From Pleodorina starrii (lineage: Eukaryota > Chlorophyta > Chlorophyceae > Chlamydomonadales > Volvocaceae): DNA of 64,000 bases. Under the pieces are notes generated by a model, which saw only the letters and a program-made list of their open reading frames with translations, had not been told where the DNA came from and did no database searches. The stretch spans positions 62,001 through 126,000 of the forward strand of contig BRXU01000065.1 in the NCBI GenBank assembly GCA_030267565.1, given 5' to 3'. How positions within the stretch are numbered: position 1 is the first letter of the stretch; each line of letters opens with the position of its first letter. The translations under genes were made by a program, and so were the position numbers. Positions 34,385 through 43,345 of the stretch are shown here, piece after piece.

Positions 34385-34836
34385 TCGACAGACGTCTGTT
34401 CATCGGAACGCTCACCGCGGTCCTTATTCCCGCAACATCGGTGCTGGGGGCGGTGTCCACACCCCAAGACACCCTGATCGCAGTGGTTCGATCACCCGAT
34501 TGCGGCTGTTGCGGAGCGTGGATCGATCATCTGCGGCAAAGCGGTTTCATAGTAGAAGAAACCCTGTCCGACGACGTCGAGGCCTTCAAGGATGAGCAGG
34601 CTGTTCCTCAATCTCTTCGGTCCTGCCACACGGCCCTCGTCGACGGCTATGTAATCGAGGGCCATGTTCCGGCTGATGCCATCCGCATTTTGCTGGATCA
34701 GCGCCCTGATGCGGGTGGTCTGGCCGTTCCTGACATGCCGATCGGTTCGCCCGGCATGGAAATGGGCGGCCAGTCCGAGCCTTTCGAGGTCATTCTCTGG
34801 GGCGATTCCGGCAACAGCGTCTTCGCAAGATATTGA
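34381..34836 (+). CDS. DUF411 metal-binding protein (second copy)
   Basis: 151 residues with a signal (LTAVLIPATSVLGA) and the motifs SPDCGCCGAW, SCHTALVDG and EGHVPADAIRILL. It is similar in plan to the copy at 23644 but diverged. It directly follows cueR with an ATGA overlap, so it is copper-induced and probably binds periplasmic copper. Confidence 0.88.
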   Translation: MIDRRLFIGTLTAVLIPATSVLGAVSTPQDTLIAVVRSPDCGCCGAWIDHLRQSGFIVEETLSDDVEAFKDEQAVPQSLRSCHTALVDGYVIEGHVPADAIRILLDQRPDAGGLAVPDMPIGSPGMEMGGQSEPFEVILWGDSGNSVFARY

Positions 34837-34845
34837 GGTTTCCCC

Positions 34846-35607
34846 ATGACACCTGCAGCGCCCAGGACGGCCACCCTCCACCGCATGGTGATGACCAAGC
34901 ACATGTGCCCCTACGGGCTCAAGTCGCTCGACCTGCTCAAACGGCAGGGCTATCGCGTCGAGGACCATCATCTGACGACCCGTGCCGAGGTCGATGCCTT
35001 CAAGGAGCAGCATGACGTCCAGACCACGCCGCAGACCTTCATCGGCGACCAGCGGATCGGTGGCTATGACGATCTGCGGCGTCACTTCGGCAAGACCGTG
35101 CGCGACAAGAGCGCGACGACCTACCGACCGGTGATCGCGCTGTTTGCCATGGCTGCCGCCATGGCCTTGGCGACCAGCTGGGCGGCGTTCGGTCAGCTGA
35201 CCACTGTGGCTGCGGCGGAATGGTTTGTGGCCTTCGCCATGTGTCTGCTGGCCCTGCAGAAGCTGAAGGACGTGGAAAGTTTCGCCACGATGTTCCTCAA
35301 CTATGACCTGCTGGCCCAGAGGTGGGTTCGTTACGGCTACGTCTATCCCTTCGCCGAAGGGCTGGCGGGCGTCCTGATGGTCGCGGGCGCGCTGATGTGG
35401 TTGTCGATCCCGGTGGCCCTGTTCATCGGCACCATTGGCGCTGTGTCGGTTTACAAGGCGGTCTACATCGACAAGCGAGAGATCAAATGCGCCTGCGTCG
35501 GTGGTGACAGCAACGTGCCCCTGGGCTTCGTCTCGCTGACCGAGAACCTGATGATGATCGCCATGGCCATCTGGATGCTGATCAAGGTTACGATGCTCGG
35601 GCATTGA
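34846..35607 (+). CDS. Glutaredoxin-MauE fusion membrane protein
   Basis: 253 residues. Residues 1-85 are a glutaredoxin-like domain with a single-Cys CPYG site and the TTPQTFIGDQRIGGYDDL binding loop. After residue 95 come about four membrane helices of the MauE/DoxX-like type, with CACVGGDSNVPLGFVSLTEN near the end. It could move thiol redox power or handle copper-thiol adducts at the membrane. It lies 9 nt after the DUF411 gene in the cueR operon. Confidence 0.85.
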   Translation: MTPAAPRTATLHRMVMTKHMCPYGLKSLDLLKRQGYRVEDHHLTTRAEVDAFKEQHDVQTTPQTFIGDQRIGGYDDLRRHFGKTVRDKSATTYRPVIALFAMAAAMALATSWAAFGQLTTVAAAEWFVAFAMCLLALQKLKDVESFATMFLNYDLLAQRWVRYGYVYPFAEGLAGVLMVAGALMWLSIPVALFIGTIGAVSVYKAVYIDKREIKCACVGGDSNVPLGFVSLTENLMMIAMAIWMLIKVTMLGH

Positions 35608-35770
35608 GCACGCTATTCGATAGAGAGCCGCGCTTTGCAGCGCAAACGGCTGCAGGCAAAAAGTTCTACTGTGCCTGTAGCCGAAGATGAAAATGGATCA
35701 TTCCGACCATGAGGCACAGCCTCAATGTTCCGGCTTCAAGAGAAACCTAAAATAGAAACGGAGACATATC
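35608..35770. other. Intergenic with nested hairpins
   Basis: Two possible hairpins: AGCCG...CGGCT with an inner GCGCTTTGCAGCGC, and CAGGCA...TGCCTG. They may end the cueR transcript or lie in the leader of the DUF305 gene. Confidence 0.4.
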
Positions 35771-36256
35771 ATGGGATATGGCCGCTTTTTCGCGATGATC
35801 GCGACCTCGACCATCGTCATGTATGGGCTGATGTACCTCAATACCTATTCGATTGATCACATCGAGTTTTCGCAGACCCGCATGTGGATGGCGATTTACA
35901 TGGGATCGGTCATGGCGGTCATCATGCTCGCCTTCATGTTGGGCATGTATTCCGATCGGAAGAAAAACATTGCGATCTTCGTGGGCGCCGGTTTGGCATT
36001 CGTTCTGTCCCTTTGGCTGGTGCGAAGCCAGGAGACGGTTGAGGATCTTGCCTGGATGAAGGCAATGATCCCTCACCATTCCATCGCCATCCTGACCAGT
36101 GAACGCGCGGATATTTCCGATCCAAGGGTCCGGGACCTTGCTGACGCGATCATCGAGGCGCAGCGCAACGAGATCGCAGAAATGAAACGGTACATCGCCG
36201 ATATCGAGGCGAATGGCGACGCACCTGCGGGCACTCCCCGCGTGGAGGCTAACTGA
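35771..36256 (+). CDS. Membrane-anchored DUF305 protein
   Basis: 161 residues with three N-terminal membrane helices ([41 protein letters not shown]) and a short periplasmic DUF305 domain with [14 protein letters not shown]. It is a different subtype from the secreted copy at 33303. It lies 70 nt upstream of copA and is probably part of that operon. Confidence 0.85.
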   Translation: MGYGRFFAMIATSTIVMYGLMYLNTYSIDHIEFSQTRMWMAIYMGSVMAVIMLAFMLGMYSDRKKNIAIFVGAGLAFVLSLWLVRSQETVEDLAWMKAMIPHHSIAILTSERADISDPRVRDLADAIIEAQRNEIAEMKRYIADIEANGDAPAGTPRVEAN

Positions 36257-36326
36257 ATCACATCAAATGAGGGTGTCACTCCCCGGCATCTTAGATGGAA
36301 GAACATCAGTAGAAAGTTGGCAGGAC

Positions 36327-38660
36327 ATGGATCACGATCATCATCACTCGGCGCTCGACATCCCTGCGGGGACCGAGACGGCAAAGGACCCGGTCTGCGG
36401 GATGACGGTCGCGGTCAAGGCTGACGGACGTCGAGCAGTGTTTGGAGACAAGACGTTTCATTTCTGCTCTGAGAAATGCAAGACCAGGTTCAAGGCAGAT
36501 CCTTGGTTCTACGCTTCAGGCAGAGCCGCAGGACAGAAAAAAGCTGCACCGGCCAACGCTCAGTATACCTGTCCGATGCACCCGGAGATTGTCCGCGATG
36601 TGCCAAGCGACTGCCCGATCTGCGGGATGGCACTTGAACCCATGCTGCCCTCGGATGAGCCGAGCGAGGAACTGACCGACTTCACACGGCGCATGTGGAT
36701 TTCGGCTGCCGCCGCAGTGCCGCTGGTCATCCTGACAATGGGCGAATTGGTCGCTCTGCCGGTGCGGGATTGGATTGGCCACGAAACCGCAAGCTATCTC
36801 GAATTCATCCTGGCGACGCCGATCGTCCTCTGGGCCGCCTTGCCATTCTTCAGGCGAGGCTGGGATTCACTTGTGAACCGATCACCGAACATGTGGACGT
36901 TGATCAGCCTGGGTGTGGGGGCAGCCTACCTTTATTCGCTCGTCGCGACCTTCCTGCCCGGCGTATTTCCCGATGCCTATCGAATGGGTCATGGCGTCGG
37001 CACCTACTACGAGGCGGCGGTGGTGATTATTGCACTGGTCTTCGTGGGCCAGGTTCTGGAACTTCGCGCACGTGAACGTACCGGGGATGCCATTCGCGCG
37101 CTGCTCGACCTTGCACCCAAGACCGCGCGGCGTATCCTGCCGGATGGGTCGGAATATGACGCCCCCTTGGAAAACATCATGGAAGGTGACCGGCTTCGCG
37201 TGCGCCCGGGCGATGCAGTGCCGGTGGACGGCAAAGTGATCGAGGGCCGCTCATCCCTGGATGAGAGCATGCTGACCGGCGAGTCGATGCCGGTGGAAAA
37301 AAGTCCCGGCGATGCGGTGACCGGGGCCACGATCAACAAGAACGGCAGCCTTGTGATCGAGGCGGGCAAAGTCGGCGCCGATACCGTTCTTGCGCAGATC
37401 GTAACGATGGTCTCGAACGCGCGGCGGTCCCGGGCCCCGATCCAGGGGATGGCCGATCGGGTCTCGGCGGTGTTCGTGCCGACGGTGGTCGGTATCGCAA
37501 TTTTCGCCTTCGTTGTCTGGCTGATTTTCGGCCCCGAGCCTTCGCTGGTCTTTGCCATCGCCTCGGCCGTGTCAGTGCTGATCATCGCCTGCCCCTGCGC
37601 CCTTGGGTTGGCCACGCCGATTTCGATCACCACCGCGGCAGGTCGCGGCGCACAGGCGGGTGTGCTGATCAAGGATGCCGAGGCGCTGGAGCGGATGGCG
37701 GGGGTTGATACCCTGATTGTCGACAAGACTGGTACGCTAACCAAGGGCAAGCCGAAGCTGACGGATACCGTGGCACTCGGGGACGTGGCCGAAGCGGACT
37801 TGCTGTCACTGGCGGCAGCGCTTGAGCGCGGCTCGGAACACCCGCTGGCCGAGGCAATCGTGGAGGGCGCAGAGGCGCAGGGTGCCATGCGGCAAGAAGC
37901 GTTGGATTTTGAGGCTGTCACCGGCAAAGGCGTGCGCGGCAGGGTTGGCGGACGGGCAGTGGCGCTTGGCAACGCGGCCATGATGCAGGAGATGGATCTG
38001 GACACGAGCGCGGCCGAAGGGAAGGCTGACACTCTGCGCGCCGAGGGCAAGACGGCAATGTTCATTGCGGTCGATGGCGCGCTTGCCGGTATCGTGGCGG
38101 TCGCCGACCCAATCAAGGAAAGTACCGCGCAAGCGATCCGCGAACTCCACGCTCAGGGGCTACGTGTCATCATGGCGACGGGCGACAACGAACGAACAGC
38201 ACAGGCGGTGGCGAGAAAGCTCGGCATCGACGAGGTGCGGGCGGGTGTCCTCCCAGAAGCCAAGAAAGACCTGATCGATCAGTTGCGCCGCGAGGGTCAC
38301 AAGATCGCCATGGCGGGTGACGGGGTGAACGACGCGCCTGCGCTGGCCGCTGCCGATGTCGGCATCGCCATGGGCACGGGCGCTGACGTGGCCATGGAGA
38401 GTGCCGGGATAACCCTTCTTGGCGGCGACCTGATGGGCATCGTCCGGGCACGCAAGCTGGCTCGGGCAACGTTGCGCAACATCAAGCAGAACCTGTTCTT
38501 CGCCTTCGCATACAATGCGCTTGGCGTGCCAATTGCGGCAGGTCTGCTTTACCCCATCACCGGGACTTTGCTGTCACCGATGATCGCAGCTGCGGCGATG
38601 AGCCTGTCCTCCGTTTCGGTTATTACCAACGCCCTCCGCCTGCGGCGGGTGGATCTGTAA
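36327..38660 (+). CDS. copA: Cu(I)-exporting P1B-1 ATPase
   Basis: 777 residues from the ATG at 36327 ([10 protein letters not shown]); the frame is open upstream but overlaps the DUF305 gene. The N-terminus holds a YHS domain (DPVCGM...FCSEKC) and a YTCPMHPEI heavy-metal-binding motif near 82 instead of CxxC domains. The Cu-type pore CPC is in [11 protein letters not shown] near 421, and [11 protein letters not shown] near 465. The C-terminal [15 protein letters not shown] fits Cu(I) ATPases. It exports copper from the cytoplasm and takes it from the CopZ-like protein encoded next. Confidence 0.95.
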   Translation: MDHDHHHSALDIPAGTETAKDPVCGMTVAVKADGRRAVFGDKTFHFCSEKCKTRFKADPWFYASGRAAGQKKAAPANAQYTCPMHPEIVRDVPSDCPICGMALEPMLPSDEPSEELTDFTRRMWISAAAAVPLVILTMGELVALPVRDWIGHETASYLEFILATPIVLWAALPFFRRGWDSLVNRSPNMWTLISLGVGAAYLYSLVATFLPGVFPDAYRMGHGVGTYYEAAVVIIALVFVGQVLELRARERTGDAIRALLDLAPKTARRILPDGSEYDAPLENIMEGDRLRVRPGDAVPVDGKVIEGRSSLDESMLTGESMPVEKSPGDAVTGATINKNGSLVIEAGKVGADTVLAQIVTMVSNARRSRAPIQGMADRVSAVFVPTVVGIAIFAFVVWLIFGPEPSLVFAIASAVSVLIIACPCALGLATPISITTAAGRGAQAGVLIKDAEALERMAGVDTLIVDKTGTLTKGKPKLTDTVALGDVAEADLLSLAAALERGSEHPLAEAIVEGAEAQGAMRQEALDFEAVTGKGVRGRVGGRAVALGNAAMMQEMDLDTSAAEGKADTLRAEGKTAMFIAVDGALAGIVAVADPIKESTAQAIRELHAQGLRVIMATGDNERTAQAVARKLGIDEVRAGVLPEAKKDLIDQLRREGHKIAMAGDGVNDAPALAAADVGIAMGTGADVAMESAGITLLGGDLMGIVRARKLARATLRNIKQNLFFAFAYNALGVPIAAGLLYPITGTLLSPMIAAAAMSLSSVSVITNALRLRRVDL

Positions 38661-38681
38661 GAAAGCAAAAAGGAAAAACAA

Positions 38682-38879
38682 ATGACGACATTCAATATTC
38701 CGAACATGAGCTGCGGCCACTGCAAGGCAACGGTGCAAAAGACCATCCATGCAATCGACCCCGAGGCACAGATCGAGTTCGACATGGCGTTACGAACGAT
38801 CGCTTTGGAAAGCCGGGCTAAGCCGGACAACCTTCAAGTGGCACTGGCCGCAGCAGGATACCCCGCCACTCTGGCCTGA
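38682..38879 (+). CDS. copZ: CopZ-like heavy-metal-associated copper chaperone
   Basis: 65 residues, a single HMA domain with MSCGHC (Cys11 and Cys14). It is cotranscribed with copA 21 nt downstream and delivers Cu(I) to it in the cytoplasm. Confidence 0.92.
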   Translation: MTTFNIPNMSCGHCKATVQKTIHAIDPEAQIEFDMALRTIALESRAKPDNLQVALAAAGYPATLA

Positions 38880-38890
38880 ATTAAAGTGTT

Positions 38891-38937
38891 GGGCCGGATG
38901 TTCAGTCGCCGCAATGGGCGTATCAGGCGACTGGCCC
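38891..38937 (+). terminator. Compound hairpin after copA-copZ
   Basis: AGTCGCC (38904-38910) pairs with GGCGACT (38926-38932), and outer GGGCC (38891-38895) pairs with GGCCC (38933-38937), leaving an 8-nt bulge. A plausible operon end, without a T-run. Confidence 0.5.
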
Positions 38938-38963
38938 ATCTGCCTTATCAAAATGTATCATGC

Positions 38964-39356
38964 TCATACCTCATTCGTGCTTATCCAGACACGAGGCTGT
39001 AGGTTATCAAGCGTACCCCGCACCAGCATGACCGAGTTGACCAGGACCATGGCCGCCGCCGCGGCGGCCATGTTCAGCGCCAGCAATCCGCGCAGACGGG
39101 GCGTGGCCAGATGAATGCGGATGCCCCGGGTCGTGCGATCATAGATGCCGCGCGGCTCGGAGGGCTTCTGACTGGGAAGCACGATAGAAAGGACCAGTGC
39201 CGCAGACGCCGCGAACCCGACCATCGTTCCGAAGAAGAGCGCGTTGTAACTGATCACCGCCAACAGCAGGCTGGCCAGCATCGGGCTGACGATGTTCTCA
39301 AGATCATAGGCCAGTCGTGATAGAGACAGCGCGCGAGTAGGGCGCCCGGCCGACAA
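38964..39356 (-). pseudogene. Internal fragment of an MFS transporter
   Basis: 130 codons resemble the middle of a major facilitator protein (GRPTRALSLSRLAYDLENIVSPMLASLLLAV and RGIYDRTTRGIRIHLATPRLRGLLALN). The N-terminal and C-terminal halves are missing; it ends in unrelated codons and begins at a breakpoint with a ParE-like fragment. A recombination scar, unlikely to be functional. Confidence 0.7.
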
Positions 39357-39357
39357 G

Positions 39358-39516
39358 ATGGCCCCGGAGTTTCGGGAATGGTTGATCGCGTTCGGGGACA
39401 GCGGCTATGCGGTCCTCTATCAGGTGGACGGCGAACAGGCCGTCCGGCGGTCAGGGATCAACGTGAGGCAGGGTATTCATGATCAGGGAGGCAGCTGTGC
39501 GTTCCGGCCGAGCTAG
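39358..39516 (+). pseudogene. ParE/RelE-family toxin fragment
   Basis: The codons MAPEFREWLIAFGDSGYAVLYQVDGE match the C-terminal core of ParE-type toxins. The N-terminal half is absent, and after about residue 29 the frame runs into DNA that reads as an IS30 remnant on the other strand, so the normal ending is lost. It is broken, and no antitoxin gene is adjacent. Confidence 0.55.
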
Positions 39517-39598
39517 GCGACGATCTGCGCCACACTGATCTGCGCTGCAGCATGCCCGCAATGATGCGGCGCTCGGAGAGGGTGAGATGCGATGCCAA
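39440..39598 (-). pseudogene. IS30-family transposase N-terminal remnant
   Basis: Reading the minus strand from 39598 gives LASHLTLSERRIIAGMLQRRS and, after frame slips, LGRN...IMNTLPHVDP, which follows the helix-turn-helix start of IS30-like transposases. It is distinct from the complete IS30 next door. It is frameshifted and truncated. Confidence 0.5.
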
Positions 39599-39675
39599 GT
39601 TGAACTCCTTGATCCGCGAAAGCCCAGCAAATCATGGCTTGTCGCGTTTCAGGATAGAACCCACCCGTTTGCAGG

Positions 39676-40782
39676 CTCCATTCTGAATGCACCAGTCCTG
39701 CGGGGCAGGGTTCTTCATGGTGCCTCCAGTCGTATCAGTTCATCTCGAAACGCTTCGGCTGGTGTTCGGTAACCCAAGCATTTGCGGGGCGTAGCGTTCA
39801 GGCGCTGGCACATCATTTTTATCTCACGAGGTGTCAGCTGCAACACAGCGGTGTCTCGGGGCAGGTAACGACGTATTCGTTTGTTCATGTTTTCGACGGA
39901 GCCCTTTTGCCAAGGGGCCTGCGGATCGCAGAACCAGGTTTGGGCGCCCACCTCCGCCTGCAGATGCGGCCAATCGATGAACTCGGAACCACGGTCAAAG
40001 GTGATCGATCGGCAGGCATGCCGGGGCAGGGGCGTCAATGCTTGGGCGATCTGCGCCATGATCGGCTTGGTGCGCTTTTCGGTGTTCTTCAACGCGACCA
40101 GGAAGCGACTTGTGCGCTCGATCATGGTGGTGACATTGGCCGGCCCGTACTTCTGCCGGAACAGCACCAGGTCAGCCTCCCAGTGACCGAACTGCTTGCG
40201 ATGCGCAATGATGTCCGGGCGGAACAAGATGCTGAGCTCAGGCGCAAATCTCGGTGGCGGGCGCTTGCGAAGCCGGTAGCCCCGACGGCGCCGGCGGCCA
40301 GAGGGCAGGTGGCGCCACAGCTCACCTCGACGACCGTCCTCGGAATAGATGTGCTGATAGATCGTCTCCTGGCAGACCCGGCGCGGGGCCCTCTCATAAC
40401 GCATCCGGCCGGCGATCTGCTCGGGGGTCCAGCCGGACCTCAGGCAGCGCTCGACTTGGTCACGGAGCCCGGGATCACGCACCAGCTTGCGCTGCCGGGT
40501 CCGTCGTCCATCCGAATAGCTTTGCGCTACGACGCACCAATAGCCGCTGAGCTTCGGGATCTCGCCGTCATGGAAGTGATTGCGCCGCAACTCGCGGAAG
40601 ATCGTCGAGCGGTGCCGGCCAAGCCTGCGCGCCATCTCGTCAGGGCTCAGCTTCATCTGCCGCCAGCGCTCGATCTTGCGGCGCTCGGAAAGGGAAAGGT
40701 GAGAGAACCGAACCTTCATTCTATGATCCTTTCATGGCTCAAGCCATTGTTGAGCACAGAAAGTCGCATTTCAGAATAGCGC
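39676..40782 (-). mobile_element. IS30-family insertion sequence
   Basis: Imperfect inverted ends carrying ATTCTGAATGC (39680-39690) and, inverted, GCATTTCAGAAT (40766-40777) flank one transposase gene. About 1.1 kb, the normal IS30 size. The exact end bases and target duplication could not be fixed by eye. Confidence 0.65.
39715..40719 (-). CDS. IS30-family transposase
   Basis: 334 residues. The N-terminal helix-turn-helix is clear (SHLSLSERRKIERWRQMKLSPDEMARRLGRHRSTIFRELRRN). The catalytic DDE is present: FGHWEADLVLF, ITFDRGSEF and WQKGSVENMNKRIRRYLPR. It looks intact and therefore possibly mobile. Confidence 0.92.
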   Translation of the reverse strand: MKVRFSHLSLSERRKIERWRQMKLSPDEMARRLGRHRSTIFRELRRNHFHDGEIPKLSGYWCVVAQSYSDGRRTRQRKLVRDPGLRDQVERCLRSGWTPEQIAGRMRYERAPRRVCQETIYQHIYSEDGRRGELWRHLPSGRRRRRGYRLRKRPPPRFAPELSILFRPDIIAHRKQFGHWEADLVLFRQKYGPANVTTMIERTSRFLVALKNTEKRTKPIMAQIAQALTPLPRHACRSITFDRGSEFIDWPHLQAEVGAQTWFCDPQAPWQKGSVENMNKRIRRYLPRDTAVLQLTPREIKMMCQRLNATPRKCLGYRTPAEAFRDELIRLEAP

Positions 40783-41095
40783 GTCCCCGTTCTACATTAT
40801 AGTAAGGTATAATCTGTCTTATGTCACATTCTAGTTTTGCACGGTCCGTTGCTTATCTTGCGACTGCGATGTGAACCTGATCCCAGAGACATCAACCTTG
40901 GAGGCCAAAAGGCTTCCGAAGCACCTTTCCGTAAAAATCCCAGTAATGATCCTGCCGTTCGGCCTAGTACGCTGTGCACCAGTTAGCCTGTGGATGCGGT
41001 TAGGTAATAAATTCATATCAGCATATCACTTTTGTCTTGACTGTATGTTGATACGGTAATATCACTAAATCAACTTAGGACGAGGAGAGAGAATC
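40783..41095. other. Intergenic between IS30 and accessory island
   Basis: About 310 nt without a recognised gene. The last 60 nt contain GTTGAT and ATCAAC as inverted arms and TAATAT, likely the promoter or operator of the next operon. Confidence 0.45.
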
Positions 41096-41362
41096 ATGAA
41101 GCTGACCCGCCATGCCGATCGTCGCTGCGTTGAGCGCCGCTTTCCGCGTGAAATTGTGCAACTCATCCATGACTACGGCACGGCCTACCGCAGCCGTGGT
41201 GCGGAGGGCCTTAAGCTTGACCATCAAGCAATCGATTTTGCTGCCGAAAGTAATCATCGGCTACGCGCCGATCTTCGTCGCTACCGAGGCGCGTACCTGA
41301 TCGTAAGCGATGATGGGACAGTCATTACTGTCGCTCGTGAAACCCGTCGGCGTCGGCGCTAA
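41096..41362 (+). CDS. Small DUF4258-like basic protein
   Basis: 88 residues. MKLTRHADRRCVERRFPREIV followed by a YLIVSDDGTVITVARETRRRRR ending matches the pattern of DUF4258-like and BrnT-like small proteins found on alphaproteobacterial plasmids. Some relatives of this fold are RNA-cutting toxins, but no function is shown here. It has a strong GGAGAG ribosome site and lies 2 nt before the UDG-like gene, so they form one operon. Confidence 0.55.
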   Translation: MKLTRHADRRCVERRFPREIVQLIHDYGTAYRSRGAEGLKLDHQAIDFAAESNHRLRADLRRYRGAYLIVSDDGTVITVARETRRRRR

Positions 41363-41364
41363 AA

Positions 41365-42180
41365 ATGTATATTGAAGGAGTTCCAACTTTGGCTCAGAGC
41401 CTGAAAAACGCCACTCGCTATCTTCCCCTCATCACTCCGGCAGTCGCCTCCAATCCCCTGCAGTACAATATTTTGCAGATGGCGAAAGACAAGGATGTAG
41501 AGGTCATTTATGCACCCTTTGATTATATCGCTCCAAGGGCCAAATTGGTTGTAGTCGGCATTACGCCTGGTCTCACCCAAGCAGTGAATGCACTGCAAGC
41601 AGTGACAAACACAGTAGATCAGTCGTTCGAAAAGCGCCTTTCACTTGCTAAACAAACAGCTAGTTTCTCTGGCGGTGTAATCAGGTCGAACTTGGTTTCG
41701 ATGCTGGATGCGATCGGTGTTGCCCGGTATTTTAAAGTAGGAACCTCGGCGGACCTTTTCCATGTCGACTCTGATCAGGTACATTTCACGTCCGCCCTAC
41801 GTTACCCTGTTTTCGTAAAGGGACAGAATTACAATGGCGCACCTGATATGCTCCGTACACCCATTCTGCGGGAGATGATTGAAACGCACTTGGCAGAAGA
41901 GGCCCGCGCTCTTCCAGACGCACTTTGGCTGCCTTTGGGCCCAAAGGCCGAAAGAGCTGTATTACATTTGGCAGATATGGCCCTTTTACGGCGCGATCGT
42001 ATCCTTGCAGGGATGCCGCACCCAAGTGGAGCGAATGCCGAAAGGGTTTCAGTTTTCTTAGGACGAAAAGACCCAATTCTGGCATCACGCCAAACAAATG
42101 CTCGTAAGCTTATCGAAGCCGCACGCAGTCTTGCTGAGCAGATCCAAAAGCTTGAAAACCAACGGGGAGAAGCAGCATGA
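41365..42180 (+). CDS. Uracil-DNA-glycosylase-superfamily-like protein
   Basis: 271 residues. Residues 61-72 (KLVVVGITPGLT) resemble UDG motif A (GxxPG), and residues 219-224 (HPSGAN) resemble the catalytic C-terminal HPS loop, with LWLPLGPKAERAVL between them in place of the usual beta-strand. The N-terminal 50 residues are specific. It may recognise modified bases. It overlaps the next gene by 4 nt. Base composition is lower in GC than the copper island, which suggests acquisition. Confidence 0.65.
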   Translation: MYIEGVPTLAQSLKNATRYLPLITPAVASNPLQYNILQMAKDKDVEVIYAPFDYIAPRAKLVVVGITPGLTQAVNALQAVTNTVDQSFEKRLSLAKQTASFSGGVIRSNLVSMLDAIGVARYFKVGTSADLFHVDSDQVHFTSALRYPVFVKGQNYNGAPDMLRTPILREMIETHLAEEARALPDALWLPLGPKAERAVLHLADMALLRRDRILAGMPHPSGANAERVSVFLGRKDPILASRQTNARKLIEAARSLAEQIQKLENQRGEAA

Positions 42181-43187
42181 CCGGAAAAATTCCAATCACC
42201 CGAGAAGAACTCGACGCCGATCTGCGCTCGCTTGTTGATGCCATGGCTGGTATTCTAGCGGCACTATTCTATTTTACCGAGGAGATGCGGGATCACTTTC
42301 TAGGCATTAAAGTCGGCGATCGCGACTGGTGGTCAGGCGCTTATTCAGATGGACCGCCCGACGCTCTTGTGTCGACTATTCCTCTAGACCGGCATCCTAT
42401 GGTCGACGTCGTACGCCAAGCCTATGCCTATGCCTATCAATTAGATGGGGCCCCCACGGAGGAGGGCGACCTAGAAATGCTTTGGTACGATGTCGCGCCT
42501 ATTAGCGATCACCTCCCCACCACCTACATCAATGGTCTCCCCACCGAAATGAACTACGTAAACGGTTTAGAGGGTGAAAAGGACATTGGGATCGGTCGCA
42601 TACGGAGAGTCTTGGATACCTTTGAGGCGCGCTATGACCTTAACAGCGGCCATGCTATGACTGTTGACGAATTAGCGCTTCTTGCTGATATGGCTACGGG
42701 AACGGTCCGTACTTCCCTCAGTAAGGAAGGCTTTCGACTCTATACCCCTGACCCACCAGCTCCTGGGGTGATCATAATTGGTCGAAAAAATTCTAGAGAT
42801 ACCGGGCGTAATCTGCTGAGCAACAATGATGCCAAAGAATGGCTCTCTAGGCGTCGCGGCTTCATTCCAAATCGGCAGCCAGGGACCGGGGTTGACTGGA
42901 GAACAATGGCTCAAAATGCTTTTGCCAAAGACGTATCGAATTTTGCTGCCGTTCTGAAACGCATTACAAACCTGGCTGGAATGAGCATATTGGACATTGC
43001 TAGCGTTTCAGGCGCAGCGCCATCATGGGCAGAGGGATTAGTAGCTGGCGAAAAGGTCACGATAGACATTGAAGCGCTTATCCGGTTGGCTAATTCTCTT
43101 CACGTAAATCCAGCAAAGTTTGTAAGCCAAGCCGTTGCTCATTTGCTGGAAAGGCCGCAGGGTGAGGCGAACAGTGGCAAGCACTGA
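42177..43187 (+). CDS. Unknown protein with C-terminal HTH-like region, partner of UDG-like protein
   Basis: 336 residues with no recognised domain in the first 150. An HTH-like segment sits at about 160-185 (MTVDELALLADMATGTVRTSLSKEGF), and another at the C-terminus (SILDIASVSGAAPSWAEGLVAGEKV...LIRLANSLHV) resembles XRE-type DNA-binding helices. It is translationally coupled (ATGA) to the UDG-like gene. The pair looks like a two-component DNA-targeting or regulatory module. Confidence 0.5.
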   Translation: MTGKIPITREELDADLRSLVDAMAGILAALFYFTEEMRDHFLGIKVGDRDWWSGAYSDGPPDALVSTIPLDRHPMVDVVRQAYAYAYQLDGAPTEEGDLEMLWYDVAPISDHLPTTYINGLPTEMNYVNGLEGEKDIGIGRIRRVLDTFEARYDLNSGHAMTVDELALLADMATGTVRTSLSKEGFRLYTPDPPAPGVIIIGRKNSRDTGRNLLSNNDAKEWLSRRRGFIPNRQPGTGVDWRTMAQNAFAKDVSNFAAVLKRITNLAGMSILDIASVSGAAPSWAEGLVAGEKVTIDIEALIRLANSLHVNPAKFVSQAVAHLLERPQGEANSGKH

Positions 43188-43207
43188 CTGTCTGGAGGTC
43201 CTACTTA

Positions 43208-43309
43208 TTGTTCGATCTTCTAGATGAAATCGTATCAGACCAGGAGATCGCCAGCGCCGCCAATGTCGTGACATTCAAGGCTGGCCTCCTGCACCCGTTC
43301 CTAGACTAA
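43208..43309 (+). CDS. Possible 33-codon ORF with TTG start
   Basis: GGAGG lies 9 nt before a TTG that opens a frame reading FDLLDEIVSDQEIASAANVV and ending LLHPFLD. Too short to assign. It could be a gene end left by deletion. Confidence 0.2.
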   Translation: MFDLLDEIVSDQEIASAANVVTFKAGLLHPFLD

Positions 43310-43345
43310 GTCATGAAAACTGAAATATTTTTTGTCAGTCAGATG

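Noticed and set aside
34492..35604. 370-codon minus-strand frame
   Set aside because: Antisense to the DUF411 and Grx-MauE genes; His/Arg-rich composition typical of a shadow frame.
37007..38116. 369-codon minus-strand frame
   Set aside because: Antisense to copA; Ser/Ala/Thr/Pro-rich low-complexity translation with no motif.
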